A program made the position numbers and the translations under genes. The notes beneath the pieces are model-generated. The model did no database searches and was not told where the DNA came from. It saw nothing but the letters and a program-made list of their open reading frames with translations. 64,000 nucleotides of DNA from Ferruginibacter sp. (GTDB lineage Bacteria; Bacteroidota; Bacteroidia; Chitinophagales; Chitinophagaceae). Below are positions 18,232-26,868 of this stretch, in pieces (position 1 is the first letter of the stretch; each line of letters starts with the position of its first letter). The stretch is taken from contig JAGOAX010000001.1 in the NCBI GenBank assembly GCA_017983695.1, forward strand, positions 524,185 to 588,184, written 5' to 3'.

Positions 18232-18831
18232 ATGTCATTACTACTACACAGAACCCAATTTGGCAACCCTGCCAACGCAGGCAATACATTAAGCCGTGAA
18301 GAAGCCAATACTTTATTAAAAGATTGGATAAAAAACGAACGCCTGCTACTGCATATGAAACAGGTGGCACATATTATGAAATGTTGGGCAACAGAAAAAG
18401 AAGGATTAGATGAAGCCGGCCAGTGGCGATGGGAAATGGCTGGGCTGCTGCATGATGCCGACTGGGACCAATGGCCTGAACAGCATTGCAAAAAAATTAT
18501 TGAAGAACTGGAGACAAGAAATATTGACCCTGAAATTATCAGGGCTATTGCCAGCCATGGGCCCAACCATTTTGGTGTGGAGCCGGTAACAAAAATGGAT
18601 AAGATGCTTTTTGCTTTTGATGAACTGAGTGGCCTTACCCATGCGTACAGTTTAATGCGCCCCGAAGGCTATGAAGGCATGGAACTGAAGGGAATGAAAA
18701 AACGTTTTAAAGAAGCCCGTTTTGCGGCCAATGTAAACCGTGATGAAATTATGGATGCCATGCAACGTGCCGGTGTAGAACTTGAAACTGTAATGCAGTT
18801 TATTATTGAAAGGCAGGGAGCGGTAAAATAA
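18232..18831 (+). CDS. HD-domain phosphohydrolase-like protein
   Basis: This 199-residue cytoplasmic protein has the HD motif LLHDADWD (about residues 76-83), with upstream metal-binding His in MKQVAHIMKCW and downstream His in SHGPNHFG. These form the usual H...HD...H/D metal site. This group of HD proteins is a family of putative metal-dependent hydrolases without a known substrate. A TAAACTTG box at 18204-18211, one mismatch from TAnnTTTG, could be its promoter. It diverges from the hexosaminidase gene. Confidence 0.85.
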   Translation: MSLLLHRTQFGNPANAGNTLSREEANTLLKDWIKNERLLLHMKQVAHIMKCWATEKEGLDEAGQWRWEMAGLLHDADWDQWPEQHCKKIIEELETRNIDPEIIRAIASHGPNHFGVEPVTKMDKMLFAFDELSGLTHAYSLMRPEGYEGMELKGMKKRFKEARFAANVNRDEIMDAMQRAGVELETVMQFIIERQGAVK

Positions 18832-18882
18832 TTTTATTACGCTTTGATAAAAGCTGAATAATGATATGCTGTACAAGTGAAA

Positions 18883-18915
18883 TTCTTCTTTCCTTTTACT
18901 AAAAGAAAAGAAGAA
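18883..18915. terminator. long hairpin between the HD gene and pntB (convergent)
   Basis: Arms 18883-18897 and 18901-18915 form a 15-bp stem with one mismatch and a 3-nt loop; an outer GTGAA...TTCAC pair (18878 and about 18926) extends it. It lies in the 154-bp gap between two convergent genes, which suggests transcription termination or mRNA 3'-end protection. It lacks a clean T tract. Confidence 0.45.
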
Positions 18916-18985
18916 CAGAACAAGTTCACAACGATGATGCCATGAAAAACTGAAGAACGTAACCAAAAACAACAAACTATAAACT

Positions 18986-20422
18986 TTACACTGACTTTAT
19001 CTCTGCACACAAATCCTGTAATACTTTTTTGGCATCGCCAAACAGCATACTTGTTTTAGGCTGAAAGAAAAGATCGTTTTCAATACCGGCATAACCGGGT
19101 TTCATACTGCGTTTATTAACGATAACCGTTTTTGCCTGTTCCACTTCTAAAATCGGCATACCATATATCGGGGAAGCTGGATCATTTTTTGCAGCAGGAT
19201 TTACCACATCATTGGCACCAAGTATCAGCACCACGTCGGCAGTTTTAAATTCATCATTGGCCTGTTCCATTTCCAGCAATTTATCATAACTCACATCTGC
19301 TTCTGCAAGCAGCACATTCATATGCCCGGGCATACGGCCCGCCACCGGGTGAATAGCATAAGTTACTTCCACTCCTTTTTCATTTAATATTTTTTCCAGT
19401 TCATGGCAGGTATGTTGTGCCTGTGCAACGGCAAGGCCATAGCCCGGAACGATCATTACCCTGTTGGCATACGCCATTACCATTGCAGAATCGGCTAAAC
19501 TTATTTCTTTATAATTACCCTGCGCTTTTGTTGCACCGCCTGTTGCTGCAGTTTTATTACCGCCGCCAAATGAGCCGATCAATACATTGGTTAAAGAGCG
19601 GTTCATGGCTTTACACATCAATATGGTTAACAAAGTTCCTGCTGCACCAACCAGAATACCGCCGGTAAGCATCGCTTTGTTATCGTATAAAAAACCACCG
19701 CAGGCTGCTGCCACACCGGTAAAAGAATTCAATAAAGAAATTACCACCGGCATATCGGCACCACCAATGGGTAGCACAAATAATATTCCGTAGATGAATG
19801 CAAAAAAACCAATTAAGATAAAAGGTAAAAATATATTGCCGATATTGGACTGATAAGCCCAAACAGATGCGGCAATTACCAACGCCAGCACAATCATATT
19901 TACAATATGCTGTCCTTTAAAAGAAAAATCTTTTACACGGCCATTGAGTTTACCCCAGGCAATAATACTGCCGGTATAAGAAATGGTACCAATGATGGCA
20001 CCTGCTACAATAGTGATATAATGACCAACTGTGGCCAACTCTGCAAATGGTGTTTCGGGAGATGCTTCGTGTAATTTATAGATATGATAAAACTCCGCTG
20101 CAGAAATTAATGCCGCACAGGCACCGCCCATTCCGTTGAATAAACTCACCATTTCGGGCATAGCCGTCATCTTTACTTTTTTTGCAGAGAGTGTGCCAGC
20201 AACAGTACCAATTAATAACCCGCCAAATATCCACAGGTAATTGTGCAATTTTTCTCCTTCATCTTCATACAAAAAAATAGTGGCGAAAATAGCGACGGTC
20301 ATACCGAATGCCGCTACTAAATTTCCTTTACGTGCCGAGGCAGGGCTTGCCAGCATTTTTAAGCCAAGTATAAATGTTACAGAGGCGATGAGGTAGCAAA
20401 GTGTTAAAATATTCAATTCCAT
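18986..20422 (-). CDS. pntB: NAD(P) transhydrogenase subunit beta
   Basis: This 478-residue protein starts with about nine hydrophobic membrane segments (residues 1-270: LNILTLCYLIASVTFILGLK onward). The NADP(H)-binding domain III follows at about 300-478, with GYGLAVAQAQH, HPVAGRMPGHMNVLLAEADV, LGANDVVNPAA and MLFGDAKK. It forms part of the proton channel and binds NADP(H), using the proton gradient to reduce NADP with NADH. The length matches the family. It is last in the order pntAA-pntAB-pntB. Confidence 0.97.
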   Translation of the reverse strand: MELNILTLCYLIASVTFILGLKMLASPASARKGNLVAAFGMTVAIFATIFLYEDEGEKLHNYLWIFGGLLIGTVAGTLSAKKVKMTAMPEMVSLFNGMGGACAALISAAEFYHIYKLHEASPETPFAELATVGHYITIVAGAIIGTISYTGSIIAWGKLNGRVKDFSFKGQHIVNMIVLALVIAASVWAYQSNIGNIFLPFILIGFFAFIYGILFVLPIGGADMPVVISLLNSFTGVAAACGGFLYDNKAMLTGGILVGAAGTLLTILMCKAMNRSLTNVLIGSFGGGNKTAATGGATKAQGNYKEISLADSAMVMAYANRVMIVPGYGLAVAQAQHTCHELEKILNEKGVEVTYAIHPVAGRMPGHMNVLLAEADVSYDKLLEMEQANDEFKTADVVLILGANDVVNPAAKNDPASPIYGMPILEVEQAKTVIVNKRSMKPGYAGIENDLFFQPKTSMLFGDAKKVLQDLCAEIKSV

Positions 20423-20434
20423 TGTGTATATTTT

Positions 20435-20461
20435 GCACGCAGAGGCGCAGGGGCCGCTGAG
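20435..20461. repeat. GCAGAGGCGCAG-type dispersed repeat, copy 1
   Basis: The 16-mer GCACGCAGAGGCGCAG (20435-20450) is repeated exactly at 33931-33946. Both copies are in intergenic DNA and continue with related but diverged GCAGAG-like words. Confidence 0.6.
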
Positions 20462-20547
20462 ATTTTTTATTTAAAGTATTTTCTTGTATTTATAAAAGCA
20501 CCTTTCCAAACTTAATGCTTTAAAAAAAATCAGAGTATGCATTTTAA

Positions 20548-20568
20548 GCCCCTTCAGGGGTTTGGGGC
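20548..20568. repeat. CCCCTAAAGGGG-type dispersed hairpin repeat, copy 1
   Basis: The repeat has CCCC-TTCA-GGGG followed by TTTGGGGC. Its reverse complement (GCCCCAAACCCCTGAAGGGG) aligns with the copies at 22123-22145, 25391-25422 and 39080-39103. It sits just beyond the pntAB stop and could also act as a hairpin in that transcript. Confidence 0.5.
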
Positions 20569-20569
20569 A

Positions 20570-20878
20570 TCACTTTTTCTTCTTAAACATTTCCAGCATC
20601 CTGTCGGTAACCACAAACCCACCCACAACATTCAGTGTACCTAATATCACAGCCAAAAATCCTAATATCAAAGCAAAATAATTATCTGATTCGGCTTTGC
20701 CCATTACAATAATGGCACCAATAATCACCACACCATGTATAGCATTGGCACCGCTCATTAATGGGGTGTGCAACACACTTGGCACACGGCCAATTACTTC
20801 AATACCCACAAAAACCATCAGTATAACTATATAAATGGTTTGTTGATTTTCGGAGATCCATTGCAAAATATTTTCCAT
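20570..20878 (-). CDS. pntAB: NAD(P) transhydrogenase subunit alpha part 2 (membrane part)
   Basis: This 102-residue protein has three membrane segments (YIVILMVFVGIEVIGRVP; AIHGVVIIGAIIVMG; LILGFLAVILGTLNVVGGFVV). It equals the C-terminal membrane domain of the single-chain E. coli PntA. As a separate chain it marks the three-subunit transhydrogenase form known from Rhodospirillum. It lies between pntAA and pntB on the same strand. Confidence 0.95.
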   Translation of the reverse strand: MENILQWISENQQTIYIVILMVFVGIEVIGRVPSVLHTPLMSGANAIHGVVIIGAIIVMGKAESDNYFALILGFLAVILGTLNVVGGFVVTDRMLEMFKKKK

Positions 20879-20981
20879 GTTGATTAGTTTATTCGTTAAC
20901 TGGTTAATTGGTTTATTAGTTGTTGCATTTAATGCATTATTAATTATCCATTATCCAATTATCCATTATTTATTAATCCAT
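20879..20981. repeat. AT-rich word repeat between pntAA and pntAB
   Basis: The spacer and the last codons of pntAA are filled with variants of TTATTCGTTAACTGGTTAATTGG and ATTATCCATTATCC words (for example TTATCCATTATCCAATTATCC, shortened here to its unit ATCCATT). The words recur three or four times. The arrangement matches other word-like repeats in this window rather than coding or regulatory DNA. Confidence 0.45.
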
Positions 20982-22086
20982 TTACTCTATCATTTGTAAT
21001 TACTCCGCCATGCACCACACAGGTTCCTTTTACCAGATCATCTTCAAAATTTAAATTGATGTTGCCTTCTTTAGTAATGAAGAGCTGTAAAAAGTTTAAA
21101 ATATTTTTTCCGTACAGTTTACTGGCATCGCTGGGCATGGTGCCTGCCAAATAAGAATTACCTACAATGCTTACACCATTATGAATTACAGTAACATCTG
21201 TTTTAGTCAATTCTGTATTTCCGCCGGTAGCAGCTGCTAGGTCAATTATTACAGAACCATTTTTCATAGCTTCCATCATTGCAGTGGTAATTAGTACCGG
21301 CGCTTTTTTACCCGGTATTTGGGCCGTTGTAATTATAATATCTGCCTTGGCAACACTCTCCGCAATTTTTGCTTTTTGTCGTTGTAAAAACTCTTCAGTT
21401 TGTTCAACAGCATAACCACCGGCTTTGCTGGCATCGGCTGCGCCTTCCACTTCTACAAATTTTGCACCGAGGCTCATTACTTCTTCTTTTACTGCAGGGC
21501 GTGTATCAAATACTTCTACCACAGCACCTAATCTTTTTGCAGTGGCAATAGCTTGTAAGCCTGCAACACCTGCACCGAGTATCAGCATTTTTGCAGGAGG
21601 CACACTACCCGCTGCTGTCATAAACATGGGAAAATATTTGGGAAATAAATTTGCTGCCGTTAACACTGCTTTATAACCTGCAATATTAGCCTGGCTACTC
21701 AGCACATCCATGCTTTGCGCCCTTGTAGTACGTGGCAGCATATCCATACTAAAAACTGTAAAACCTTTAGCAGCCCATTGCTGCATTAGTTGTGCAGTAA
21801 ACAGCGGCTGGTAAACTCCGAGTAAAATGTTAGATGTCAGCTGTTCGGTGTCGGATGTTGTGGGAGCATTTATACTGAGGATAATATCACAGCTTTGCAA
21901 TAATTCATTCCTTGATTTTATTGTTGCTCCTGCTTCTATATATTTTTCATCAGTAGCAAAAGCTGTAACACCTACATTGCTTTCAATACAAACATTTACA
22001 TTCCATTTTTTAAGGATAATTATATGTTCCGGTAAAAGGGATACTCTGGTTTCGGGGGATTGTTCTTTTAAAACGCCAATTGTCAT
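20959..22086 (-). CDS. pntAA: NAD(P) transhydrogenase subunit alpha part 1 (NAD-binding)
   Basis: This 375-residue soluble domain I binds NAD(H). It has the alanine dehydrogenase/PNT N-terminal pattern IGVLKEQSPETRVSLLPEH, the dinucleotide fold GAGVAGLQAIATAKRLGA with the acidic end VEVFDTRP, and the QTEEFLQRQ...ADIIITTAQIPGKKAP region. It works with PntAB and PntB at the inner membrane to make NADPH. A TACCTTCG box lies 19 nt before its ATG, giving the pnt genes their own promoter. Confidence 0.96.
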   Translation of the reverse strand: MTIGVLKEQSPETRVSLLPEHIIILKKWNVNVCIESNVGVTAFATDEKYIEAGATIKSRNELLQSCDIILSINAPTTSDTEQLTSNILLGVYQPLFTAQLMQQWAAKGFTVFSMDMLPRTTRAQSMDVLSSQANIAGYKAVLTAANLFPKYFPMFMTAAGSVPPAKMLILGAGVAGLQAIATAKRLGAVVEVFDTRPAVKEEVMSLGAKFVEVEGAADASKAGGYAVEQTEEFLQRQKAKIAESVAKADIIITTAQIPGKKAPVLITTAMMEAMKNGSVIIDLAAATGGNTELTKTDVTVIHNGVSIVGNSYLAGTMPSDASKLYGKNILNFLQLFITKEGNINLNFEDDLVKGTCVVHGGVITNDRVNGLINNG

Positions 22087-22105
22087 AAGCAGAAAATAAT
22101 TAGGA

Positions 22106-22113
22106 CGAAGGTA
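22106..22113 (-). promoter_or_regulatory. -7-like promoter box for pntAA-pntAB-pntB
   Basis: The minus strand reads TACCTTCG, one base from TAnnTTTG, 19 nt before the pntAA start codon. Confidence 0.45.
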
Positions 22114-22122
22114 ACAAAAATT

Positions 22123-22145
22123 GCCTCTAACCCCTAAAGGAGAAC
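22123..22145. repeat. CCCCTAAAGGGG-type dispersed repeat, copy 2
   Basis: It matches the reverse complement of the 39081-39103 copy at 19 of 23 positions, with the shared core CCCCTAAAGG and end GAAC. It lies upstream of pntAA and downstream of the methyltransferase gene. Confidence 0.55.
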
Positions 22146-22188
22146 TACAGTTTTTTTAATTTAATATTACCGGTCATCATTATTTTTA

Positions 22189-22986
22189 TCAGAATCTAAC
22201 AACAAAATGCTGCTTCACTTTTATAGCTGTGTTGATACAAACGATGCCAATAAAAAACAGGTCGATGGTGAGTGTTACAGCCGGATGCTGCTGAATTTGC
22301 TGCCAGGCTTCTTCCATTTCCAGGCTCCAGTGTATATCATCAAAAACCAATATGGTGGATTGGTTCGATACCCCTAATAACTGATTGAAGTAATCGAGTG
22401 TAGGTGCTTTGCGGTGGTTGCCATCTATAAAAGCAAGATCAATATGCTGTAACCGGGATAGCAAGTGCGGAAAAGTCTTTGCAAAATCCCCTTCAATTAA
22501 GTCAACATTTTTAAGATTTAAATTATTGAATGTTTGCTTTGCAATGGCGGCAATATTTTTTGCCCCTTCGCAAGTGTGCAGTTTTGCATTGCTATTGCCC
22601 GAAGCCAGGTAAGCACTGGTAATACCAAACGAAGTGCCTAATTCCAATATTGTTTTGGGTTGATAATACTGCACCATACGAAATAACAACTGCGAAAATT
22701 TTTCAGGTTTTAAAGAAGAGGCTGCAATATTTTTTACAACCCTGCTGTTGGTTTTAATAACAGCTGAACCTGCACCAAAATCTTCCACTTGAATTACTGC
22801 CGGATCAGTAAGTAATAATTTTCTCCGTTGTTCAATTGCCTTATAACATTCATATTTTTTTTTATCATTCAGCACATTTGTTATAAAATCAAACACAAAA
22901 GGCGAATGAATACCATGCCCTTTGCCATTACTTGCAGTAAGGTAATAGGTGAGATATTTTTTTGCTAATTGAAAACGGGAATACAA
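22189..22986 (-). CDS. class I SAM-dependent methyltransferase
   Basis: This 265-residue protein has the SAM-binding motif ILELGTSFGITSAYLAS and the acidic GDFAKTFPHLL, then LAFIDGNHRKAPTLDYF and LVFDDIHWS, as in O-methyltransferases of the CmcI/TylF or catechol-like group. No membrane segment is seen apart from a hydrophobic LFFIGIVCI strand. No ATG precedes it; the apparent start is TTG at 22986, directly beside a word-like repeat. The substrate is unknown. folA is immediately upstream. Confidence 0.82.
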   Translation of the reverse strand: MYSRFQLAKKYLTYYLTASNGKGHGIHSPFVFDFITNVLNDKKKYECYKAIEQRRKLLLTDPAVIQVEDFGAGSAVIKTNSRVVKNIAASSLKPEKFSQLLFRMVQYYQPKTILELGTSFGITSAYLASGNSNAKLHTCEGAKNIAAIAKQTFNNLNLKNVDLIEGDFAKTFPHLLSRLQHIDLAFIDGNHRKAPTLDYFNQLLGVSNQSTILVFDDIHWSLEMEEAWQQIQQHPAVTLTIDLFFIGIVCINTAIKVKQHFVVRF

Positions 22987-22987
22987 C

Positions 22988-23024
22988 TATGAGTTATGAA
23001 TTATGAGTTATGAATTGTGAGTTA
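22988..23024. repeat. tandem ATGAGTTATGAATT repeat between folA and the methyltransferase
   Basis: A 14-bp unit (TATGAGTTATGAAT) occurs twice exactly (22988-23001, 23002-23015), followed by a partial diverged copy (23016-23024) that contains the folA stop codon. Confidence 0.7.
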
Positions 23025-23510
23025 CTTTTTTACCCAAACCTGAAACGAATAACCATAAGCATGTTTGGCATCTGCTTCAAAATCTTCATTGGAAGCTAAG
23101 GCCCAATTACTTTCATCAATTACAGGAAAAAAAGTATCGCCATCAAGTGTTGCATGCACACGGGTGATGTAAATTTTATGGCAGATGGCCATGCTCTGTT
23201 TATAGATTTCCCCTCCGCCTATCACGAATATTTCTTTACAGTTTGTTTCGGCAGCTTTTTTTAACGCATCATTTAAATCTGCTGCAGTTACTACACCTTC
23301 TGCTGTCCAACCGGCCTGGCGGGTAATTACAATATTAATCCTGCCGGGCAAAGGTTTATTTACCGCCTCAAAAGTTTTGCGGCCCATAACCACTACCATA
23401 CCCCAGGTGGTGTTTTTAAAAAATTTTAAATCATTGGGTAAGTGCCAGAGCAGTTGATTGTCTTTACCAATGGCATAATTTTCCGCAGCTGCAACAACAA
23501 GAGAGATCAT
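23022..23510 (-). CDS. folA: dihydrofolate reductase
   Basis: The start is set at the ATG complementary to 23508-23510, giving MISLVVAAAENYAIGKDNQL, the normal N-terminus of the family; the longer frame to 23534 adds eight atypical residues. The protein is 162 residues. It has the Trp-Pro loop LLWHLPNDLKFFK with the active-site acidic residue, GMVVVMGRKTFEAV, IFVIGGGEIYKQ and the C-terminal SFQVW. It regenerates THF, which ThyA (next but one upstream on the same strand) converts to dihydrofolate, so the two genes are functionally linked. Confidence 0.97.
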   Translation of the reverse strand: MISLVVAAAENYAIGKDNQLLWHLPNDLKFFKNTTWGMVVVMGRKTFEAVNKPLPGRINIVITRQAGWTAEGVVTAADLNDALKKAAETNCKEIFVIGGGEIYKQSMAICHKIYITRVHATLDGDTFFPVIDESNWALASNEDFEADAKHAYGYSFQVWVKK

Positions 23511-23514
23511 ATTC

Positions 23515-23627
23515 TGGTGAAAGTTAAAAGTCAAAATTAAAAAGTAAAAATAAGGAACTTGCCTGCTTTATCCGCTTTTGAATTTTGACCCTGCCTACCG
23601 GCAGGCAGGTTTTGCCTTTTTACTTTT
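23515..23627. repeat. repeat-rich spacer with CCTGCCT hairpin and TTTTGAATTTTG words
   Basis: The spacer between the OmpA-like gene and folA holds words of the type AAAGTTAAAAGTCAAAATTAAAAAG, CTTTTGAATTTTGAC and CCTTTTTACTTTTTT. It also has the hairpin CCTGCCT-ACCGGC-AGGCAGG (23590-23609). The words recur at 40329-40353. The hairpin may end the OmpA-like transcript or may be a separate dispersed palindrome. Confidence 0.5.
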
Positions 23628-25256
23628 TTAATTCTTCAATATCTTAAACTCAACACGCCTGTTCAGTTGTCGTCCTTCAGGATTGTCGGAGCCGTCGGCA
23701 TTGCTGTTAGCTGCTACCGGTTTATTTTCTCCATAACCCTGCGATATGATTCTTGTGGCGGCAATTCCTTTTGATAAGATATATTCCCGTACAGATCTTG
23801 CCCTGTTATCGCTCAAGGTAAAATTATAATCATCGGCACCCTTACTATCGGTATGGGCACTCATTTCAATTTCAACATTAGGATATTCGGTTAAAAATTT
23901 CACCACCCTGTCTAATTCCACAAACGATTCGGGCCTCAAACTGTATTTATCAAAATCGAAGAACACATTATTTAAACGGAATACCTGTCCTATTTCTATC
24001 GGCACCAGGTAAAGGTCTTTATGAATTTCTTTATACCCGGCTTTTATCAGTGAATCTAATTTTAGGTTTTCGGAGATAGCAAAAAATTTATCTGCTGAAG
24101 CCCTGATGCTGTAATTTTTATCGTAGGGTAAAACAATTTTAAATGAACCATCTACCGGGCTGCTGTTGCCGTTACCGGCATCCGCACCGTCAGGCAAAGT
24201 CTGGTATATCAACGAGGCTTCTAGTGGTTGTTTTGTTTTGGCATTATATACATTGCCGCTAACCAAAACTACAGGGTCGGGCATTTCCTTTTCCAATAAT
24301 TTTACCCTTACAATATCGCTGGCACCAAAAGCGCCGTCGCTTGAAGTGAGGTAAGCAAATTCTCCACCTGCATCTAAAGTAAAAAATGCCTCGGAACCAG
24401 CTGTGTTTATGGGTGCCCCAAGGTTAACAGGATCACTCCATTTTGTCCAGCTCTCATCCAAACGTTTCGTCATCCAGATATCGTTTTCTCCTAAACCACC
24501 CGGCCTGTCGCTGCTAAAATAAAGTGTTACACCATCCGCTGCCAAAAAAGGGCTCATCTCATTATAATCGGGCAGATTAATTTTTTTTCCAAGGCTTTTA
24601 GGCGCTGTCCATATATCGTGGCCTTCTAAAAAAGAAACATAAATATCATTCTCAAAGCTGCCTTTTTTATCGGTCATGTAAAACAATAAGGTCTTGCCAT
24701 CATGCCCCATTGATGCACCGATCTGCGGGGTGGTACTGAACTTTCCAAAATTCCTGATCTTCAGCATTTCTGCATTGGTCCAGCTATTGTCTGCTCTTTT
24801 ATGTATCATGCTTACACCCATGCCCAGGTATTGCCCATCGATAAATGAACCCTTAAGCAACATCGTATTTAAGTCGGGAGATATCCAGTACACCGCATTG
24901 TACTGGCTGGCATTTACTTTATCACTCAAATGCCTTGCCTTACTCCATTTACCGGCAGTATCCCTCATGGAATACCAGATATCCTGTGAGTTAGGTACGG
25001 TTTGATAATGAATATTGGCGGGATCGTTCTGGCGGATAAAAAACAACAAATTGCCATCGGCAGAAATGGTGGGTCGCATTTCGGGGTTATAGCTATTAAT
25101 AACTTCCCCTAAATTTTCTACTTTGATGATCGTGGTTTCTTTGATTACGTTTTCTTTCTGCTCTTTAAATTTAACTGAAGTGTCAATTGCAGGTTGTGCC
25201 GAAACGGCTATGGAAATGCAAAAAATAAGTATCAACAGCGTAAAAGTTGTCTTCAT
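23628..25256 (-). CDS. OmpA-family outer-membrane protein with PD40-type repeats
   Basis: The start is placed at the ATG complementary to 25254-25256, which begins the signal peptide MKTTFTLLILIFCISIAVSAQ; the longer frame adds 20 residues with no better signal. The protein is 542 residues. The middle has WD40-like PD40 beta-propeller repeats (RPTISADGNLLFFIRQ; EMSPFLAADGVTLYFSSDRPGG). A carboxypeptidase-regulatory-like segment (SGNVYNAKTKQPLEASLIY) and a C-terminal OmpA peptidoglycan-binding domain (VFFDFDKYSLRPESFVEL ... HTDSKGADDYN ... LSDNRARSVREYI) follow. It likely links outer membrane and peptidoglycan. Confidence 0.93.
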   Translation of the reverse strand: MKTTFTLLILIFCISIAVSAQPAIDTSVKFKEQKENVIKETTIIKVENLGEVINSYNPEMRPTISADGNLLFFIRQNDPANIHYQTVPNSQDIWYSMRDTAGKWSKARHLSDKVNASQYNAVYWISPDLNTMLLKGSFIDGQYLGMGVSMIHKRADNSWTNAEMLKIRNFGKFSTTPQIGASMGHDGKTLLFYMTDKKGSFENDIYVSFLEGHDIWTAPKSLGKKINLPDYNEMSPFLAADGVTLYFSSDRPGGLGENDIWMTKRLDESWTKWSDPVNLGAPINTAGSEAFFTLDAGGEFAYLTSSDGAFGASDIVRVKLLEKEMPDPVVLVSGNVYNAKTKQPLEASLIYQTLPDGADAGNGNSSPVDGSFKIVLPYDKNYSIRASADKFFAISENLKLDSLIKAGYKEIHKDLYLVPIEIGQVFRLNNVFFDFDKYSLRPESFVELDRVVKFLTEYPNVEIEMSAHTDSKGADDYNFTLSDNRARSVREYILSKGIAATRIISQGYGENKPVAANSNADGSDNPEGRQLNRRVEFKILKN

Positions 25257-25390
25257 AAGTTGGATTAAGCTTATGTAACAACGAAAAATTGAGGGAAATA
25301 ATGTGTAAAAGATCAAAAATTAATTAGCAGCAATTTCATAAAACAGTAAGAGTATAAGAATCTAAAGCGATTTAAATTTTATACTCTTCG

Positions 25391-25422
25391 AAGTCCTCCC
25401 TTTTGGGGAGGATTTAGGTGGG
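25391..25422. repeat. CCCCTAAAGGGG-type dispersed repeat, copy 3 (diverged)
   Basis: CCTCCC-TTTTG-GGGAGG followed by ATTTAGGTGGG lies just after the thyA stop. The reverse complement aligns with the other copies but is the most diverged member. Confidence 0.4.
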
Positions 25423-25425
25423 CCA

Positions 25426-26220
25426 TTACACTGCCACTGGTGCTTTTATAGCAGGATGCGATTGATAATTCAGCAGCTCAAAATCCTCGAATTTAAAGCT
25501 GAAAATATCCTTTACTTCAGGATTGATCTTCATGGTTGGCAAAGGAAAAGGCGTTCTTGTCAATTGCAGGTCAGCCTGTTCAAAATGATTACTGTATAAA
25601 TGCACATCGCCAAAACTGTGTACAAATTCGCCGGGCTCTAAGCCACATACCTGTGCAATCATCATGGTTAATAAAGCATAAGATGCGATATTGAAAGGCA
25701 CACCTAAAAATACATCGGCACTGCGTTGATATAATTGACAACTAAGTTTACCATTCGCTACATAAAATTGAAACAAACAATGACAGGGCATTAATTTCAT
25801 CTTAGGCAATTCCGCCACATTCCAGGCGCTGATGATCATGCGCCTGCTGTCGGGATTATTTTTTATTTGGTGAATAAGGTCTTTTACCTGGTCCACTTCC
25901 ACGCCATCTGTACCGGCCCAGCTGCGCCATTGTTTACCATATACCGGGCCCAGGTCGCCATTTTCATCAGCCCATTCGTCCCAGATTTTTACATTATGTT
26001 CTTTTAAATACCCAATATTGGTATTGCCCTGTAAAAACCAGAGCAACTCGTAAATAATACTTTTTAAATGGCATTTTTTTGTAGTCACCAACGGGAAACC
26101 TTTTTGTAAGTCAAAACGCATCTGGTAACCAAAAACGCTTCTTGTTCCTGTGCCTGTACGGTCACTTTTATCAGTACCGGTTTCAATAATATGTTTAACC
26201 AGATCTAAGTATTGCTGCAT
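25426..26220 (-). CDS. thyA: thymidylate synthase
   Basis: This 264-residue enzyme methylates dUMP to dTMP with methylene-THF. Its catalytic Cys is at residue 146 in [11 protein letters not shown], the same number as in E. coli ThyA. Other signatures are [62 protein letters not shown] and the C-terminal [10 protein letters not shown]. The start ATG is preceded by TTAATTTG, an imperfect -7 box ending 5 nt before it. It heads the minus-strand run containing folA. Confidence 0.98.
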   Translation of the reverse strand: MQQYLDLVKHIIETGTDKSDRTGTGTRSVFGYQMRFDLQKGFPLVTTKKCHLKSIIYELLWFLQGNTNIGYLKEHNVKIWDEWADENGDLGPVYGKQWRSWAGTDGVEVDQVKDLIHQIKNNPDSRRMIISAWNVAELPKMKLMPCHCLFQFYVANGKLSCQLYQRSADVFLGVPFNIASYALLTMMIAQVCGLEPGEFVHSFGDVHLYSNHFEQADLQLTRTPFPLPTMKINPEVKDIFSFKFEDFELLNYQSHPAIKAPVAV

Positions 26221-26273
26221 GGGTGCAAATTAAGTTAATTAGGTAATTATTTATCTTGCAACATATTTTAATT

Positions 26274-26780
26274 ATGAACAGGAAAATAAGAATTTTTAAA
26301 GTGGCTTCTTATATAAATTTATGCTCAGTACTTATTTTTCTGGGAATCGTTTTCTATGAAGTGGGCTATTTAAACTTAACACAATTAAGTTTTGAGGATC
26401 TTTTAGGATTTTTATTATTGCTCTTAATCTTTGTAATTTTTGGAGGCAACTTTTATTACGCTTCCAAGTTAACCTCTCGTTTTAGCAGTGAGATCAATAC
26501 GACCAGGTTTAATAATAAAATAAGATTAACATTTTTCATTCTGGAAGTACTGCTGGCGATCCTTTATTCAATATTCATTTTCTATACCATATTACAGGTA
26601 AAATGGAGTAATATCTGGCCGATAGTGACCTATCAGAATTTATCAAGGCTTATTGTTCTGGTGTGCTTGTTTACGGGGTATTTATCTTGCCTGTTACGTT
26701 TATTCTTAACAAGGTCTATATTGAGACTAATTGCCCTCCACGATAAGCAATTTATTGAACAGCTGGGAAAATATAGTTAA
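26274..26780 (+). CDS. four-helix membrane protein of unknown function
   Basis: The start is set at the ATG at 26274 (a TTG at 26256 would lie inside the likely promoter). The protein has 168 residues and four hydrophobic segments: ASYINLCSVLIFLGIVFYEV, LLGFLLLLLIFVIFGGNFYYA, LTFFILEVLLAILYSIFIFYT and LIVLVCLFTGYLSCLLRLFL. It has no motif I recognise. It is probably an inner-membrane protein. It precedes mnmA by 88 bp on the same strand, but mnmA has its own promoter. Confidence 0.65.
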   Translation: MNRKIRIFKVASYINLCSVLIFLGIVFYEVGYLNLTQLSFEDLLGFLLLLLIFVIFGGNFYYASKLTSRFSSEINTTRFNNKIRLTFFILEVLLAILYSIFIFYTILQVKWSNIWPIVTYQNLSRLIVLVCLFTGYLSCLLRLFLTRSILRLIALHDKQFIEQLGKYS

Positions 26781-26800
26781 TAAAAACTCCCCAAATCGAA

Positions 26801-26840
26801 AACCACAACCACCAACTACCAACCATCAACTATCAACTAA
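26801..26840 (+). repeat. C/A-rich word-like repeat upstream of mnmA
   Basis: Five or six variants of ACCAACC / ATCAACT stand in a row immediately before the mnmA promoter box. The same word type lies inside fmt at 11861-11894. Confidence 0.5.
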
Positions 26841-26844
26841 CCTG

Positions 26845-26852
26845 TATCTTTG
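26845..26852 (+). promoter_or_regulatory. -7 promoter box for mnmA
   Basis: TATCTTTG is an exact TAnnTTTG match ending 16 nt before the mnmA ATG at 26869. Confidence 0.6.
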
Positions 26853-26868
26853 CGCCGGAGAAATTATC

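Noticed and set aside
18652..18975. Minus-strand open frame of 107 codons overlapping the HD gene end
   Set aside because: Phe/Ser-rich sequence, half of it antisense to the conserved HD gene, the rest in the hairpin region; no start context.
26221..26255. TTAATTTG before thyA considered as an exact promoter box
   Set aside because: The second base of the box differs from the TAnnTTTG consensus; mentioned only as an imperfect box in the thyA entry.
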